DNA of 64,000 bases from Pseudomonas jinjuensis (GCF_900103845.1 NZ_FNIJ01000003.1:62001-126000); one strand, 5' to 3'. Numbered from the stretch's first letter, positions 42,046 to 51,660 are shown. Program-made: numbers and translations. Notes: generated by a model from the letters alone, not told the origin.

Positions 42046-43955
42046 CACTCACTGGCCTCCAGTTCACTCTGCAGCGCTTCGAGGGTTTCCAGGGCGAGCA
42101 GCCAGGCCTCTTCCAGCTCGCCCTCCTTCGCCTTCAGGCTGGCCTGCTGGGCCAGCAGGTCGCGCAGCTCGTCCTTGCGCGCCGCCTCGTAGATCGCGCT
42201 GTCGCCCAGGCGCTCTTCGACGCTGGCCAGTTTCTCGTGCAGCTTGCCGAGTTCCTTCTCCAGCTTCTCCGCCTCGCGCTTGTGCGGCGCCAGCTGCTGG
42301 CGCAGGGCGGCGGCGGCCTGGCGCTGGGCGCGCCGGTCTGTCCTCTCGGCGGCCGGCGCGGCATCGCCGACCGGCGCCTGGCGGGCGCGGAAATCCACCA
42401 GCCAGCGGGCGTAGTCGTCGAGGTCGCCGTCGAATGGCTGCACGCGGCCGTCGGCCACCAGCAGGAATTCGTCGGTGGTGCTCTTCAGCAGATGCCTGTC
42501 GTGGGATACGACGACCACGGCGCCGGAAAATTCCTGCAAGGCGAGGGTCAGCGCCAGGCGCATTTCCAGGTCGAGGTGGTTGGTCGGTTCGTCGAGCAGC
42601 AGCAGATTGGGCTTCTGCCAGGCGATCAACGCCAGCGCCAGGCGCGCCTTCTCGCCGCCGGAGAAATTCAGTACCGGCTCGTCGCAGCGGTCGCCACGGA
42701 AGTCGAAACCGCCGAGGAAATCGCGCAGGGTCTGCTCGCGCTCACCCGGGGCAATGCGCTGCAGGTGCAGCAGCGGGCTGGCCTTGGCGTCCAGCGAGTC
42801 GAGCTGGTGCTGGGCGAAGTAGCCAATGGCGAGATTCTCGCCGCGCTGCAGATGTCCGGAGAGCAGTTCGAGATCGCCGGAGAGGGTCTTGATCAGGGTC
42901 GACTTGCCGGCGCCGTTGGGACCGAGCAGGCCGATCCGCGCGCCCGGAGTGAGCTGCAGCTTGACCTTCTCCAGCACGGTCTTGTCGCCGTAGCCGAGAC
43001 GCGCCTCGGACATGTCCAGCAGCGGGCTGGAAATCTTGTCCGACTCGCGGAAGCTGAAGTCGAACGGCGAATCGACGTGCGCCGGCGCCAGTTCCTCCAG
43101 GCGCTCCAGCGCCTTGATGCGGCTCTGCGCCTGGCGCGCCTTGGTCGCCTGCGCCTTGAAGCGGGCGATGAACTTTTCCATGTGCGCGCGCTGCGCCTGC
43201 TGCTTCTCGTAGGCCTGCTGCTGCTGCGCGAGACGTTCGGCGCGGGTGCGTTCGAAGGCCGAGTAGCCACCGCGGTACAGGGTCAGCTTGCGCTGCTCCA
43301 GATGCGCCACGTTGTCGACCACCGAATCGAGGAAGTCGCGGTCGTGGGAGATCAGCAGCAGCGTGCCCGGGTAGCCCTTCAGCCACTCCTCCAGCCAGAG
43401 GATGGCGTCGAGGTCGAGGTGGTTGGTCGGTTCGTCGAGCAGCAGCAGTTCGGACGGGCACATCAGCGCCTGGGCCAGGTTGAGGCGCATCCGCCAGCCA
43501 CCGGAGAAGTCGCCGACGCGGCGCTCCATCTGCTCCGGGGTGAAGCCGAGGCCGGCCAGCAGCTTGCGCGCGCGGGAGTCGGCGGTGTAGCCGTCGGCGC
43601 TGTCCAGCTCGCTGTGCAGGCGCGCCAGGGCGGTGCCGTCATGGGCCTGCTCGGCGGCGGCCAGGGCGGTCTGGATTTCGCGCAGGCGCACGTCGCCGTC
43701 GAGGACGTAGTCCACCGCCAGGCGATCGAGGGTGTCCACCTCCTGGCGCATGTGGGCGATGCGCCAGTCGGCCGGCAGCTGGCAGTCGCCGGCATCCTGG
43801 CCGAGCTGGCCGCGCAGCAGGGCGAACAGGCTGGACTTGCCGGCGCCGTTGGCTCCGATCAGGCCGACCTTCTGGCCGGCGTGCAGGGTGAGTTCGGCAC
43901 CTTCCAGCAAGCGCTGGGGGCCACGCTGTAACGTAAGATTCTGTAGTCGGATCAT
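42045..43955 (-). CDS. yheS: ABC-F ATPase, YheS-like
   Basis: 636 aa. Two ATPase domains without membrane segments: Walker A GLIGANGAGKSSLF and GLLGPNGAGKSTLI; signatures VGDFSGGWRMRLNLA and NFSGGEKARLALA; both Walker B LLLLDEPTNHLDL. A linker (P-site tRNA interaction motif) lies between them, and a coiled-coil C-terminal arm is at about 540-636. ABC-F proteins act on the ribosome. Start at MIRLQNLTLQRG. Confidence 0.95.
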   Translation of the reverse strand: MIRLQNLTLQRGPQRLLEGAELTLHAGQKVGLIGANGAGKSSLFALLRGQLGQDAGDCQLPADWRIAHMRQEVDTLDRLAVDYVLDGDVRLREIQTALAAAEQAHDGTALARLHSELDSADGYTADSRARKLLAGLGFTPEQMERRVGDFSGGWRMRLNLAQALMCPSELLLLDEPTNHLDLDAILWLEEWLKGYPGTLLLISHDRDFLDSVVDNVAHLEQRKLTLYRGGYSAFERTRAERLAQQQQAYEKQQAQRAHMEKFIARFKAQATKARQAQSRIKALERLEELAPAHVDSPFDFSFRESDKISSPLLDMSEARLGYGDKTVLEKVKLQLTPGARIGLLGPNGAGKSTLIKTLSGDLELLSGHLQRGENLAIGYFAQHQLDSLDAKASPLLHLQRIAPGEREQTLRDFLGGFDFRGDRCDEPVLNFSGGEKARLALALIAWQKPNLLLLDEPTNHLDLEMRLALTLALQEFSGAVVVVSHDRHLLKSTTDEFLLVADGRVQPFDGDLDDYARWLVDFRARQAPVGDAAPAAERTDRRAQRQAAAALRQQLAPHKREAEKLEKELGKLHEKLASVEERLGDSAIYEAARKDELRDLLAQQASLKAKEGELEEAWLLALETLEALQSELEASE

Positions 43956-44003
43956 GGCGGCGGAGTTTATCAGCTTCGTCTGACACTCGCGTGGGAGCAC
44001 TTT

Positions 44004-44471
44004 ATGACGGCTGATGTCTGGTCATTCGCCCTGGCCCTGTATGCCCGGCCCGGCGTCGAGGATGCCTGCCTGCAGCTGCAGGATGCCGGCGCGGACGTCC
44101 TGCTGCTTCTCACCGGCGCCTGGCTCGGGCGTGCCGGCGTGGACTACAGCGAGGAACGCCTGGGCGCACTGCGAGCCGTGGCTGCGCCCTGGCAACGGCA
44201 GGTCATCGCGCCGCTGCGTGCACTTCGGCAGAGCTGGCGCACGCAGGCGCAGCAGGACGAGCAACTGGCGGGGCTGCGCGAACAGATCAAGCGGCTGGAA
44301 CTGGAAGCGGAAAAGATGGCCCTGTCCCGGCTGGAGGACGTGGCCCTGGACTGGCATGGCGATGGCGCGGACGACCTGCAGCGCTGGCTCGAGGGTTGCG
44401 CCGGAGAGGCCGGCCGGCAATGCCGCGTTGCGCTGGAAGAACTGCGCAACGCGGCCTGCCAGGACGCCTGA
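44004..44471 (+). CDS. TIGR02444 family protein
   Basis: 155 aa, mostly helical, with a Trp-rich start (TADVWSFALALYARPGVEDA) typical of this gammaproteobacterial family of unknown function. It is divergent from the ABC-F gene and convergent with algP with no gap between stops. Confidence 0.87.
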   Translation: MTADVWSFALALYARPGVEDACLQLQDAGADVLLLLTGAWLGRAGVDYSEERLGALRAVAAPWQRQVIAPLRALRQSWRTQAQQDEQLAGLREQIKRLELEAEKMALSRLEDVALDWHGDGADDLQRWLEGCAGEAGRQCRVALEELRNAACQDA

Positions 44472-45593
44472 TCAGGATGCGCTGGACGGCGTGCTGGGAG
44501 TAGTAGTGCCAGTCGCCGGAGCGGACGAAGGAGTTACCGACGCGGCAACGCTGCTCGCGGCCGGAGCCGGAGTCGCTACGGCGCTCGGCGTGGGCGCGGC
44601 TGCGGGAGCAGGAGCGGCCGGCTTCGCAGTGGCGGCCGGTTTGGCGGCAGGCTTCGCGGCGGGCTTCGCGGCGGGCTTCTTCGCCGCAGGCTTGGCGGCC
44701 GGTTTGGCTGCTGCCGGTTTGGCTGCTGCGGGTTTGGCGGCGGGCTTGGCTGCCGGCTTCGCTGCAGCGGGCTTGGCTGCCGGTTTCGCCGCAGCGGGTT
44801 TGGCGGCGGCCTTGGCTGCCGGCTTCGCTGCAGCAGGCTTGGCTGCCGGCTTGGCTGCGCTCTTCGCCGCCGGCTTCGCGGCTGCGGCGCGGGCTGCTGC
44901 AGGCTTGGCTGCCGCCGGTTTGGCAGCGGCCTTGGCTGCCGGTTTCGCCGCGGGTTTCGCAGCGGCAGGTTTTGCCGCCGCCTTGCTCGCCGGCTTGGCG
45001 GCAGGCTTGCTCGCCGCCGCTTTCGCGGCCGGCCTGGCGGCGGGTTTCGCGGCAGGCTTGGCAGCCGGTTTCGCGCTGGCTTTCGCCGCAGGTTTCGCAG
45101 CGGCAGGTTTCGCCGCGGCAGGCTTGGCGGCTGCCCTGGCGGCCGGTTTCGCTGCGAATTTCGCCGCCGGCTTGGCCGCCGCTGCGGCAGTCTTGCGGGT
45201 ATCCAGCGTCTTGCCCACGGCTTCCTTCACCTTGGTGACGCCCTGGGCGAGCTTCAGGCTGTCCTGCACATCTTTCTTCAGGCCGCTGATGTAGTTGCGG
45301 GTTTCGCTTTGACGGGACTTCAGGGTGTCCAGCGCATCTTCCAGCTCATCGATGGTGCTCTTGGCCCTGGCCTGCGCCTTGGCCTTGCCGGCCTGGGCAG
45401 CCTCCTGCAATTTGGTGCGCGCCTTGTGCAGCTTGTCCTGTGCCTTGACGCGCTGCTTCTCGAGTTTGGCGAGAAGTTTTTCGGCATCGACCAGCGCCTG
45501 CTTGCAGGCACTTTCGAGGTGCTCGACCAGGCTGTGCGAAAGTTGATGGAGCAGGTGCAAAGGAGTTGCGACAGGTTTCTTGTTAGCCGACAT
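44472..45593 (-). CDS. algP: Histone H1-like alginate regulator AlgP
   Basis: 373 aa. The N-terminal about 140 residues are a charged helical region (LLAKLEKQRVKAQDKLHKAR). The remainder is a lysine/alanine/proline array of KPAA and KPAAA units, like histone H1 tails. It binds DNA and affects algD expression in P. aeruginosa. The start at 45593 has AGGAGG upstream; earlier in-frame codons are not needed. The repeat array is the part known to vary between strains. Confidence 0.95.
   Translation of the reverse strand: MSANKKPVATPLHLLHQLSHSLVEHLESACKQALVDAEKLLAKLEKQRVKAQDKLHKARTKLQEAAQAGKAKAQARAKSTIDELEDALDTLKSRQSETRNYISGLKKDVQDSLKLAQGVTKVKEAVGKTLDTRKTAAAAAKPAAKFAAKPAARAAAKPAAAKPAAAKPAAKASAKPAAKPAAKPAARPAAKAAASKPAAKPASKAAAKPAAAKPAAKPAAKAAAKPAAAKPAAARAAAAKPAAKSAAKPAAKPAAAKPAAKAAAKPAAAKPAAKPAAAKPAAKPAAKPAAAKPAAAKPAAKPAAKKPAAKPAAKPAAKPAATAKPAAPAPAAAPTPSAVATPAPAASSVAASVTPSSAPATGTTTPSTPSSAS
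44640..45190 (-). repeat. KPAA-coding repeat array within algP
   Basis: About 550 bp of short units (mostly 12 and 15 bp, coding KPAA and KPAAA), with dominant pattern GCCGGCTTGGC/GGCTTCGC on the plus strand. High similarity among units makes unequal recombination likely. Boundaries are approximate. Confidence 0.85.
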
Positions 45594-45767
45594 GACGTGC
45601 CTCCTGGCGGACGTTGGTTGCGCCCATACTAGACCCGCACGCGCACTCGCGCCATTGCTCTCATCAGGCTGTAACCCGCGCCAGGCATAATCTTCAGCCG
45701 CTTCGAGCACGCGCCGGAGACATCCATCGTTCGAAGCCTTCGCGCGCAGCGCTGAAAATGGCGCAAA

Positions 45768-45803
45768 CGAAAACGGCGCGACTCCCGTGGCAGTCGCGCC
45801 GTT
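45768..45803 (-). terminator. Intrinsic terminator after algQ
   Basis: AACGGCGCGACT and AGTCGCGCCGTT form a perfect 12-bp stem with an 8-nt loop; the minus strand continues TTTCGTTTG. It ends 18 bp past the algQ stop. Confidence 0.85.
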
Positions 45804-45821
45804 GCTGACTTTCCGGCCTTG

Positions 45822-46289
45822 TCAGGCGGTGGTCGCGCCCTGCTTGTGCGCGTTGTGCAGCACTTCGATCAGGCAGTCTTCCAGCTCGAAACGCTCATGC
45901 AGGTTCTGCCGCAGCTTCTTCAGTTCGCTGTTCAGGCAGGCGCCTTCACGGCAGTCGCCGTTGTCGCAGCGATCGTTGAAATCCAGGGCATGGGCGGTGA
46001 TCGCTTCGATGCGCGGATAGATCTGCTTGGCCAGCTCCAGCCCGCGCCGGTCACCGAAGGCCTGGGCTTCGCTCATCAGCAGTTCGTAGACCTCGAAGTG
46101 TCCGGCCGAAACGTAGTCGACCAGCAGCTGACAGAAATTCTGCAGAGACTCGGAATTGATGGTCAGCGCCTGATCGCGCTCCAACGCGTCGAAGGCCCCG
46201 ACCAGTTCATGACGAGCCTGCAGCCAGCGATCGATCAGCTGATGCACACCTCCCCAGCGTTCCTGGGCATTGCGGCAGCTCTCGAGCAT
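45822..46289 (-). CDS. algQ: Anti-sigma-70 factor AlgQ (Rsd family)
   Basis: 155 aa Rsd/AlgQ family. [20 protein letters not shown] at the N-terminus and [20 protein letters not shown] are conserved. It binds RpoD region 4 and influences alginate and siderophore gene expression in P. aeruginosa. Its 3' neighbour is algP with only 228 bp between; the FKBP-type gene that lies there in PAO1 (PA5254) is not present. Confidence 0.95.
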   Translation of the reverse strand: MLESCRNAQERWGGVHQLIDRWLQARHELVGAFDALERDQALTINSESLQNFCQLLVDYVSAGHFEVYELLMSEAQAFGDRRGLELAKQIYPRIEAITAHALDFNDRCDNGDCREGACLNSELKKLRQNLHERFELEDCLIEVLHNAHKQGATTA

Positions 46290-46513
46290 GTTGTCCTCGC
46301 TTCCCTTTCAGCCATCCCGGCATGGTTCGCCGGGACTTTATTGTTGGATTGTTGCCCGCGCATTGCCCTTCACCGCGGTGGCATTCCGGCAGGGCGGAAA
46401 CCAGAGTATGCCCGCAGGATGCCCCCTTCAAGACGCCCGGAGATAAAAATTCATACGAGCGTTTAATCGGCAGGCCGCGGCAGCGCAGGGCTCGCGCGGC
46501 CGCGGAAAATCGC

Positions 46514-47005
46514 TCAGGCGCGGCGGAAGAACTGGATGACGGCGACCACGATGAAGCCGATGAAAGCCAGCAGGCTCCACTCCGGAATGCTCAGGCCGAA
46601 CAGCGTCCAGTTCACTTCCGCGCAGTCGGCGGAACCATGGAAGATCTGCCGCAGCGTTTCGGCGAAGGGCATGGTTTCCAGCATGTAGTCCAGCGGCGGC
46701 AGGCAGGACGGCAACTGGTCGTGCGGCAGGGTCTGCAGCCACACCTGGCGGCCGGCGGTGAAGATACCGCCCAGGCCGCTGAGCAGGATCAGCACCGAGT
46801 AGACGCGCCGTCCGCGCTGCGCCGGGTTGTGCAGGGCGGCGAGCAGGGAAAGCGCGCCGCAGATGACGAAGAAGATGCGCTGGACGATGCACAGCGGGCA
46901 CGGTTCGAGACCCACCACGTACTGCAGATAGAAGCCGCTGCCCATCAGGACGACGCTGGCGAGGAAGGCGAGGAAGAACAGGGAACGAGGGCTGGCCAGG
47001 TTCAT
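46514..47005 (-). CDS. dsbB: Disulfide bond formation protein B
   Basis: 163 aa, four membrane helices. The first redox pair is in GLEPCPLCIVQR; the second pair is in LPSCLPPLDY and SADCAEVNW. It reoxidises DsbA and passes electrons to quinone. In PAO1 this locus is called dsbH, the neighbour of algQ. The start has GGAG upstream; the longer upstream reading is unlikely. Confidence 0.95.
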   Translation of the reverse strand: MNLASPRSLFFLAFLASVVLMGSGFYLQYVVGLEPCPLCIVQRIFFVICGALSLLAALHNPAQRGRRVYSVLILLSGLGGIFTAGRQVWLQTLPHDQLPSCLPPLDYMLETMPFAETLRQIFHGSADCAEVNWTLFGLSIPEWSLLAFIGFIVVAVIQFFRRA

Positions 47006-47124
47006 GGAAGCTCCGCAGCAGGAAGAGAGGAAGCAGCTAAGCCCGCTACGGTAGAGGAAAGTCCGCGGCCGTTTCAAGGCAGCGGACTAGACTGAAGCGC
47101 GCAGCCCCCAAGGAGTTTCCGCGC

Positions 47125-48213
47125 ATGCATCGCCATTCCCTGTCCGCCCTCGCGCTGCTGGCCGGACTCGCCGCCACGGCCGACGCCGCGCCGCTGGATG
47201 ACATCAGGCTTCCGCAAGGCTTTCGCATCGAGGTTCTCAGCGACCAGCTGCCCAACGCCCGCGCCATGACCTGGGGCGCCAAGGGCACGCTGTTCGTGGG
47301 CAGCAGGAACGGCGGCAAGGTCTACGCGCTGCAGCCGGAAAGCGGCAAGGTCAGGGTGATCGCCGATGACCTGGACATGCCGGTCGGCGTGGCCTTCCAG
47401 GATGGCGACCTGTACGTCTCCTCGGTCAGCCGCATCGTCGTGCTGCGTGACATCGAGTCGCACCTGGACGATCCGCCCGAACCCGAGGAACTGCCCGCCG
47501 AGTTCCCCGACGAGACCCACCACGGCTGGAAGTTCATCGCCTTCGGCCCGGACGGCAAGCTCTACGTGCCGGTCGGTGCGCCCTGCAACATCTGCCGCCC
47601 GGAGCGCGAGCGCTACGCCAACCTGCAGAGGATGAACCCCGACGGCAGCGGCCGCGAGGTGATCGCCCATGGCATCCGCAACACCGTCGGCTTCACCTGG
47701 CATCCAGAGACCGGCCAGCTGTGGTTCACCGACAACGGCCGCGACATGCTGGGCGACGACCTGCCCGGCGACGAGCTGAACCGGCTCGGCAAGGTCGGCG
47801 AGGATTTCGGCTATCCCGACTGCCACCAGGGCGACACTCCCGACCCGGAATTCGCCGCCAAGCCCTGCTCCGCCTTCACCCCGCCGGTGGCCAGGCTCGG
47901 CCCCCACGTCGCCGCGCTGGGACTGCGCTTCTATACCGGCACGCAGTTCCCGGCGGAGTACCGCAACAACCTGTTCATCGCCGAGCACGGCTCGTGGAAC
48001 CGCAGCGAGAAGATCGGCTACCGGGTGTCGCGCATCGAGCTCGACGATGATGGATCGTTGAAGCGCCAGAGCGTGTTCGCAGAGGGCTGGCTGGGCAAGG
48101 ATGGCTCGGTGAGCGGCAGGCCGGTCGACGTCCTGGTGGCGCCGGACGGATCGCTGCTGGTGAGCGACGACAAGGCGGGGGCGATCTATCGCATCAGTTA
48201 CGGGAAGGAGTGA
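47125..48213 (+). CDS. PQQ-type sugar/sorbosone dehydrogenase family protein
   Basis: 362 aa. Signal peptide (LSALALLAGLAATADAAP, cleavage near residue 22), then a six-bladed propeller with segments typical of soluble glucose/sorbosone dehydrogenases (FTWHPETGQLWFTDNGRDML and NNLFIAEHGSWNRSEKIGYR). Periplasmic; the cofactor PQQ and the substrate are inferred from the family. It is inserted between dsbB and the hemY cluster, which are neighbours in PAO1. Confidence 0.88.
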   Translation: MHRHSLSALALLAGLAATADAAPLDDIRLPQGFRIEVLSDQLPNARAMTWGAKGTLFVGSRNGGKVYALQPESGKVRVIADDLDMPVGVAFQDGDLYVSSVSRIVVLRDIESHLDDPPEPEELPAEFPDETHHGWKFIAFGPDGKLYVPVGAPCNICRPERERYANLQRMNPDGSGREVIAHGIRNTVGFTWHPETGQLWFTDNGRDMLGDDLPGDELNRLGKVGEDFGYPDCHQGDTPDPEFAAKPCSAFTPPVARLGPHVAALGLRFYTGTQFPAEYRNNLFIAEHGSWNRSEKIGYRVSRIELDDDGSLKRQSVFAEGWLGKDGSVSGRPVDVLVAPDGSLLVSDDKAGAIYRISYGKE

Positions 48214-48227
48214 GCGGCAGCATCGAT

Positions 48228-48393
48228 CGTTCCCACGCTCCCGCGTGGGAACCATGAAACTGTCTTGGTATCTCGGCGCATTTTGTTCGCGAGCAAGCTC
48301 GCTTGTATGGCGTTAGGGTAGGAGCGAGCTTGCTCGCGAATCCCGTGTAGGAGCGCGCCATGCCCGCGATCGCGCGCATGGCGCGCTCCTACA
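48228..48393. repeat. Cluster of REP elements of three families
   Basis: In order: a CGTTCCCACGCTCCCGCGTG hairpin; the 46-bp segment shared with 18390; a pair of GCGAGCAAGCTCGC units in opposite orientation; and a TGTAGGAGCGCGCCATGCCC pair. Confidence 0.8.
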
Positions 48394-48409
48394 GGGAGCT
48401 CCGAGCAGC

Positions 48410-48484
48410 GCATGGTGGATGGCGCTTTTCCATCCACCATTCCCGGCACAGGAATGGTGGATCGATGAAGCCTGATCCACCCTA
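48410..48484. repeat. Inverted GGTGGAT repeats downstream of hemY
   Basis: ATGGTGGATGGCGCTTTTCC is followed by its inverted partner, then AATGGTGGATCGATGAAGCC and a closing TGATCCACCCTACG that reaches the hemY stop. Confidence 0.65.
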
Positions 48485-49723
48485 CGCCTGCTCAGCCACC
48501 CGCGGCAGCGTGGCGGGGACCGGTGCGGCGATCAGGCCGACGCCTTCCTGGAACAGCTGGTTGCTGCGCTCCACCTCGCCCATGTGCGCCAGCAACCGCG
48601 CCAGTTCCGCGCAGGTTTCCGCGCTGCGCTGGCTGCGCAGGCTGGCCTCCAGGTACTCGCGGGCCTTGCCCCACAGCTTGTTGTTCAGGCACAGGCGGCC
48701 GAGTGTGAGCAGCAGCTGCGCATCGTCGGGGCGCGACTTCAGCCAGGACTCGGCGGTCTGCAACTGGCGCGCCGGATCGCGGCCGCGGGCCAGTCCGTAC
48801 AGGTGCACCAGCTCGGCGTCGTACTCCTGCTTCAGCGCAGTGCGCAGGACTTCCTCGGCCTCTTCCGGCGCGCCCAGGCGCAGCAACTGGCGGGCGTAGG
48901 TCGCCACCAGCAGCGGCTTGCCCTGCAGGCTCGCGGGCACGCTGCGCCAGCGCTGGGTCAGCGGCTGCAGGGTGGTCTCGCCCTGTCCCAGTCCCTGCTC
49001 GCCGGCGGTCTCCAGCGCGGCGGCCCAGACGCGGCGTTCGAGGTCGCTCAGCTCGGCATTCTTCAGCACCCGCTCCTTGCGCAGCTCGGGCAGCAACTGC
49101 AGCAGCGCCGGCCAGTCGCGCAGGGACACATGGAGCTGCTGGAGCAGGCGCAGCACGGTCGGATGCTTCGGCTCGCGCTCGTGCAGATCGACCAGCGTGG
49201 TGCGGGCCTGCTCCAGCTCGCCGCGCCTGATCAGCAGCTGCGCACGGGTCAGGCCGACCGCCAGTTCGCTGCCCGGCTCACGCTGCAGGGCGCGGTCGAG
49301 CAACTGGTCGCACTCCTCGGTGTGCCCCAGTTCGCAGGCCGCGCGGGCGGCGCCGAGATAGTGCAGCAGCGGATGCTGGCTCAATTCGGCAGCGCGGCGC
49401 AGGTGGCGCAGCGCCGGCTGCCAGTGGCCTTCGGCGAGATCGCGCTGGCCCTGCTGCTCGGCCATCTGCGCGCGGCGGCCACGGTTGAAGCGCGACCAGG
49501 GGTTCACCACGCGCCCGGACACACCGAGCAGGCGCAGCGTCAGGCGCACCAGCAGGTAGACCAGCCAGGCCAGCGCGAGGATGGCGAGGAAGGTCCACAG
49601 GCTGGATTCGTAACGGAAGCTCTTGTAGGCGATCAGCACGTAGCCGGCCTGCTCGGCGACGGCCAGGCCGACCAGGGTCGCCGCCAGGATGATCGCCAGG
49701 ACCAGCAGATAGACGCGGCTCAT
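48482..49723 (-). CDS. hemY: Haem biosynthesis-associated protein HemY
   Basis: 413 aa. Two N-terminal membrane helices (about residues 3-22 and 41-60) and a C-terminal TPR-rich cytoplasmic region (LGAARAACELGHTEECDQLL and similar units). Often called the HemY porphyrin-associated protein; not protoporphyrinogen oxidase. It overlaps hemX by 4 bp (ATGA). Last gene of the hemC-hemD-hemX-hemY operon. Confidence 0.94.
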   Translation of the reverse strand: MSRVYLLVLAIILAATLVGLAVAEQAGYVLIAYKSFRYESSLWTFLAILALAWLVYLLVRLTLRLLGVSGRVVNPWSRFNRGRRAQMAEQQGQRDLAEGHWQPALRHLRRAAELSQHPLLHYLGAARAACELGHTEECDQLLDRALQREPGSELAVGLTRAQLLIRRGELEQARTTLVDLHEREPKHPTVLRLLQQLHVSLRDWPALLQLLPELRKERVLKNAELSDLERRVWAAALETAGEQGLGQGETTLQPLTQRWRSVPASLQGKPLLVATYARQLLRLGAPEEAEEVLRTALKQEYDAELVHLYGLARGRDPARQLQTAESWLKSRPDDAQLLLTLGRLCLNNKLWGKAREYLEASLRSQRSAETCAELARLLAHMGEVERSNQLFQEGVGLIAAPVPATLPRVAEQA

Positions 49724-50877
49724 GGGCGATTCTCCCCGTCCTCCGCTGCCGCGGGCTGTTCCTGCGGCGGCTGTTGTTCCTGCTGCTGGACCTGCTGTTC
49801 CTGCTGCGCGACGGCGGCATCGCGGCGGGCAAGGTAGGCCTGCAGCGCGGTAAGTGCCGGGCCGAGGTCGGGCGTCTGCACGCTGACCGGCTGCGCGGCC
49901 AGTTCGTCGAGGCGCAGGACCAGCGCGCGGCTGTCGGCCAGTTCGGTGTTGAAGAAGTCGGAGACGATCTGCCGCGCCTGCTTCAGCGCGGTCTGGTAGA
50001 CCTCCTGGCGGCCGTTCAGCGCGGCCCACTGCGCCTGCTCCAGGGACAGGCTGACGGCGAGGCGGACCCGCGTCAGCTGCTGGCCGGAGAGTAGCGGACG
50101 GATGTCCTGGCCGGCATTGAAGTCGATGCGCACGAAGCGGGAGATGCGCTCCCACCACTGGTCCCAGGTGCTGCTGCCGTCACCCCAGGCGACGTTGGAA
50201 GTCTGCCCGCCCTCTTCCGGCTTGAACGCCGGGTTGAGCGGCTGCAACTGCGCGGCCTGGTCGCGCAGCGCAGCGAGCTGCAGGAACAATCCGGTACGGT
50301 CGGGACGCGGCAGGCTGCGCAGCGCTTCCAGGCTCTTCGCCAGCGCCGCGCGGGCGGCGAAGGAACCCGGATCGTTGTGCACGCGGAGGATGTCGTCGGC
50401 GCCCTGCACCAGTTCCGCGGCGCTTTCCACGTCCTGCAGCGCGGACAGGCGCAGGCTGGCCAGGCGCAGCAGGTGCTCCGCCTCGGCCAGGCGCCATTGC
50501 TGGCGGCCCATGCCGACCAGTTGCTTGAGCTGCTTGGCCAGTTGCTGCTGGTCGCCCTGCAGCTCGACCACCAGACGCCGGCGGGTTTCCAGCTCGTCGG
50601 CGGTGGGCAGCGCATCGAGACGCGCCGACAGCGCCTGGTCGCGCTGCAGTAATGTCTGGGCCTGGCCGCGCGCTTCGTCGAGCTGGGCCATGCGCTGCTG
50701 GTCATTCGCCTGCAGCTTCTGCATCTGCCAGACGCCCCAGCCGCCGACGGCGAGGCCGGCGCCGCCGACCAGCAGGGCCAGCAGCGCCAGTGCGCCGGCG
50801 CCCTTGCCGGAACGCGGCGGCTCGCTCTGCGCGGGTTTGGATTCGGGGGTGTCTTGGGGAGTAACGACTTCGCTCAC
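49720..50877 (-). CDS. hemX: HemX-type protein (uroporphyrinogen-III C-methyltransferase-like)
   Basis: 385 aa with one membrane helix near residue 30 (GALALLALLVGGAGLAVGGW), a Gln-rich coiled coil, and a periplasmic domain. The Gln/Pro-rich tail is low complexity. The start is GTG with AAGGA upstream. Despite the family name, no methyltransferase motifs are evident. It sits between hemD and hemY. Confidence 0.92.
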   Translation of the reverse strand: MSEVVTPQDTPESKPAQSEPPRSGKGAGALALLALLVGGAGLAVGGWGVWQMQKLQANDQQRMAQLDEARGQAQTLLQRDQALSARLDALPTADELETRRRLVVELQGDQQQLAKQLKQLVGMGRQQWRLAEAEHLLRLASLRLSALQDVESAAELVQGADDILRVHNDPGSFAARAALAKSLEALRSLPRPDRTGLFLQLAALRDQAAQLQPLNPAFKPEEGGQTSNVAWGDGSSTWDQWWERISRFVRIDFNAGQDIRPLLSGQQLTRVRLAVSLSLEQAQWAALNGRQEVYQTALKQARQIVSDFFNTELADSRALVLRLDELAAQPVSVQTPDLGPALTALQAYLARRDAAVAQQEQQVQQQEQQPPQEQPAAAEDGENRP

Positions 50878-50892
50878 AGATCCATCCTTCGC

Positions 50893-51660
50893 TCAGAAAT
50901 TGTTCTTTTCGGCCCCACCCAGCGCCGCCAGCAATGCCGCGGCACTGGCGCCACGGCAATCGATCACCCGCTGCGCGCCGGCCTCCCGCACCTGCTCCGC
51001 GACTCGCGGGCTGGGCACGAACAGCGGCAGCTCCGCCAGTTGCGGCCAATCGCCAGCCGCCAGTTGGCGCAGATTCTCGAAACCCTGCCCACTACTGATT
51101 GCCACGGCGTTCAGGCGCTCCGCCCGGATGCGCCGCAGCAGCTCGCCCGCCGGATAGGCCGGCAGCGCGCGGCGATACAGCTCCAGGTAGTCGACCTGCA
51201 CGCCCTGGCTGCGCAGGCTGTCGGCCAGCAGTTCGCGACCGCCTTCGCCGCGCATGATCAGCACCCGCGGGTTGTGTGCCTGCAAGGCCTGCTGCAGTGC
51301 CGGCAGACCGAGCAGGGCTTCGCTGTCGTCGCCCTGCGCCGGGTAATGCACATTCAGTCCGTAGTCTTCGAGGATAGCCGCCGTGGCGCCACCGACGGTG
51401 AACCACGCCTGCAGCGGCGGTTGCGGCCAGTAGCGGTCCAGCCGCTCCAGGCCGAGGCGAGCGGCGGGCTTGCTGACCACTATGACCGCGCAGTAACGGT
51501 CGAGATCGAGCATCAGGCTGCGCTGGGCGGGAGTTTCCGCCAGCGGCTCGATCGCCAGCAGCGGCAGGCTGGCGCTGTGCACCCCGTGCTCGGCCAGGGT
51601 CGCGGCGAGCGCCTCGCACTCTTCCTGGGGACGGGTCAGCAGCAGCCGCCAGTTCGTCAC
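50893..51660 (-). CDS. hemD: Uroporphyrinogen-III synthase
   Basis: 255 aa. [20 protein letters not shown] at the N-terminus and the [17 protein letters not shown] segment are typical of this sequence-variable enzyme, which closes the hydroxymethylbilane ring. The start is a GTG that overlaps the hemC stop (GTGA), so translation is coupled to hemC, its substrate-producing partner. Confidence 0.94.
   Translation of the reverse strand: MTNWRLLLTRPQEECEALAATLAEHGVHSASLPLLAIEPLAETPAQRSLMLDLDRYCAVIVVSKPAARLGLERLDRYWPQPPLQAWFTVGGATAAILEDYGLNVHYPAQGDDSEALLGLPALQQALQAHNPRVLIMRGEGGRELLADSLRSQGVQVDYLELYRRALPAYPAGELLRRIRAERLNAVAISSGQGFENLRQLAAGDWPQLAELPLFVPSPRVAEQVREAGAQRVIDCRGASAAALLAALGGAEKNNF

Noticed and set aside
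44640..45190. Minisatellite of foreign origin
   Set aside because: It is in frame in algP and codes the known KPAA tail.
44014..45294. Plus-strand frame rich in Ala-Gly-Leu opposite algP
   Set aside because: It arises from the algP repeat array; long open frames on both strands are expected from such repeats.
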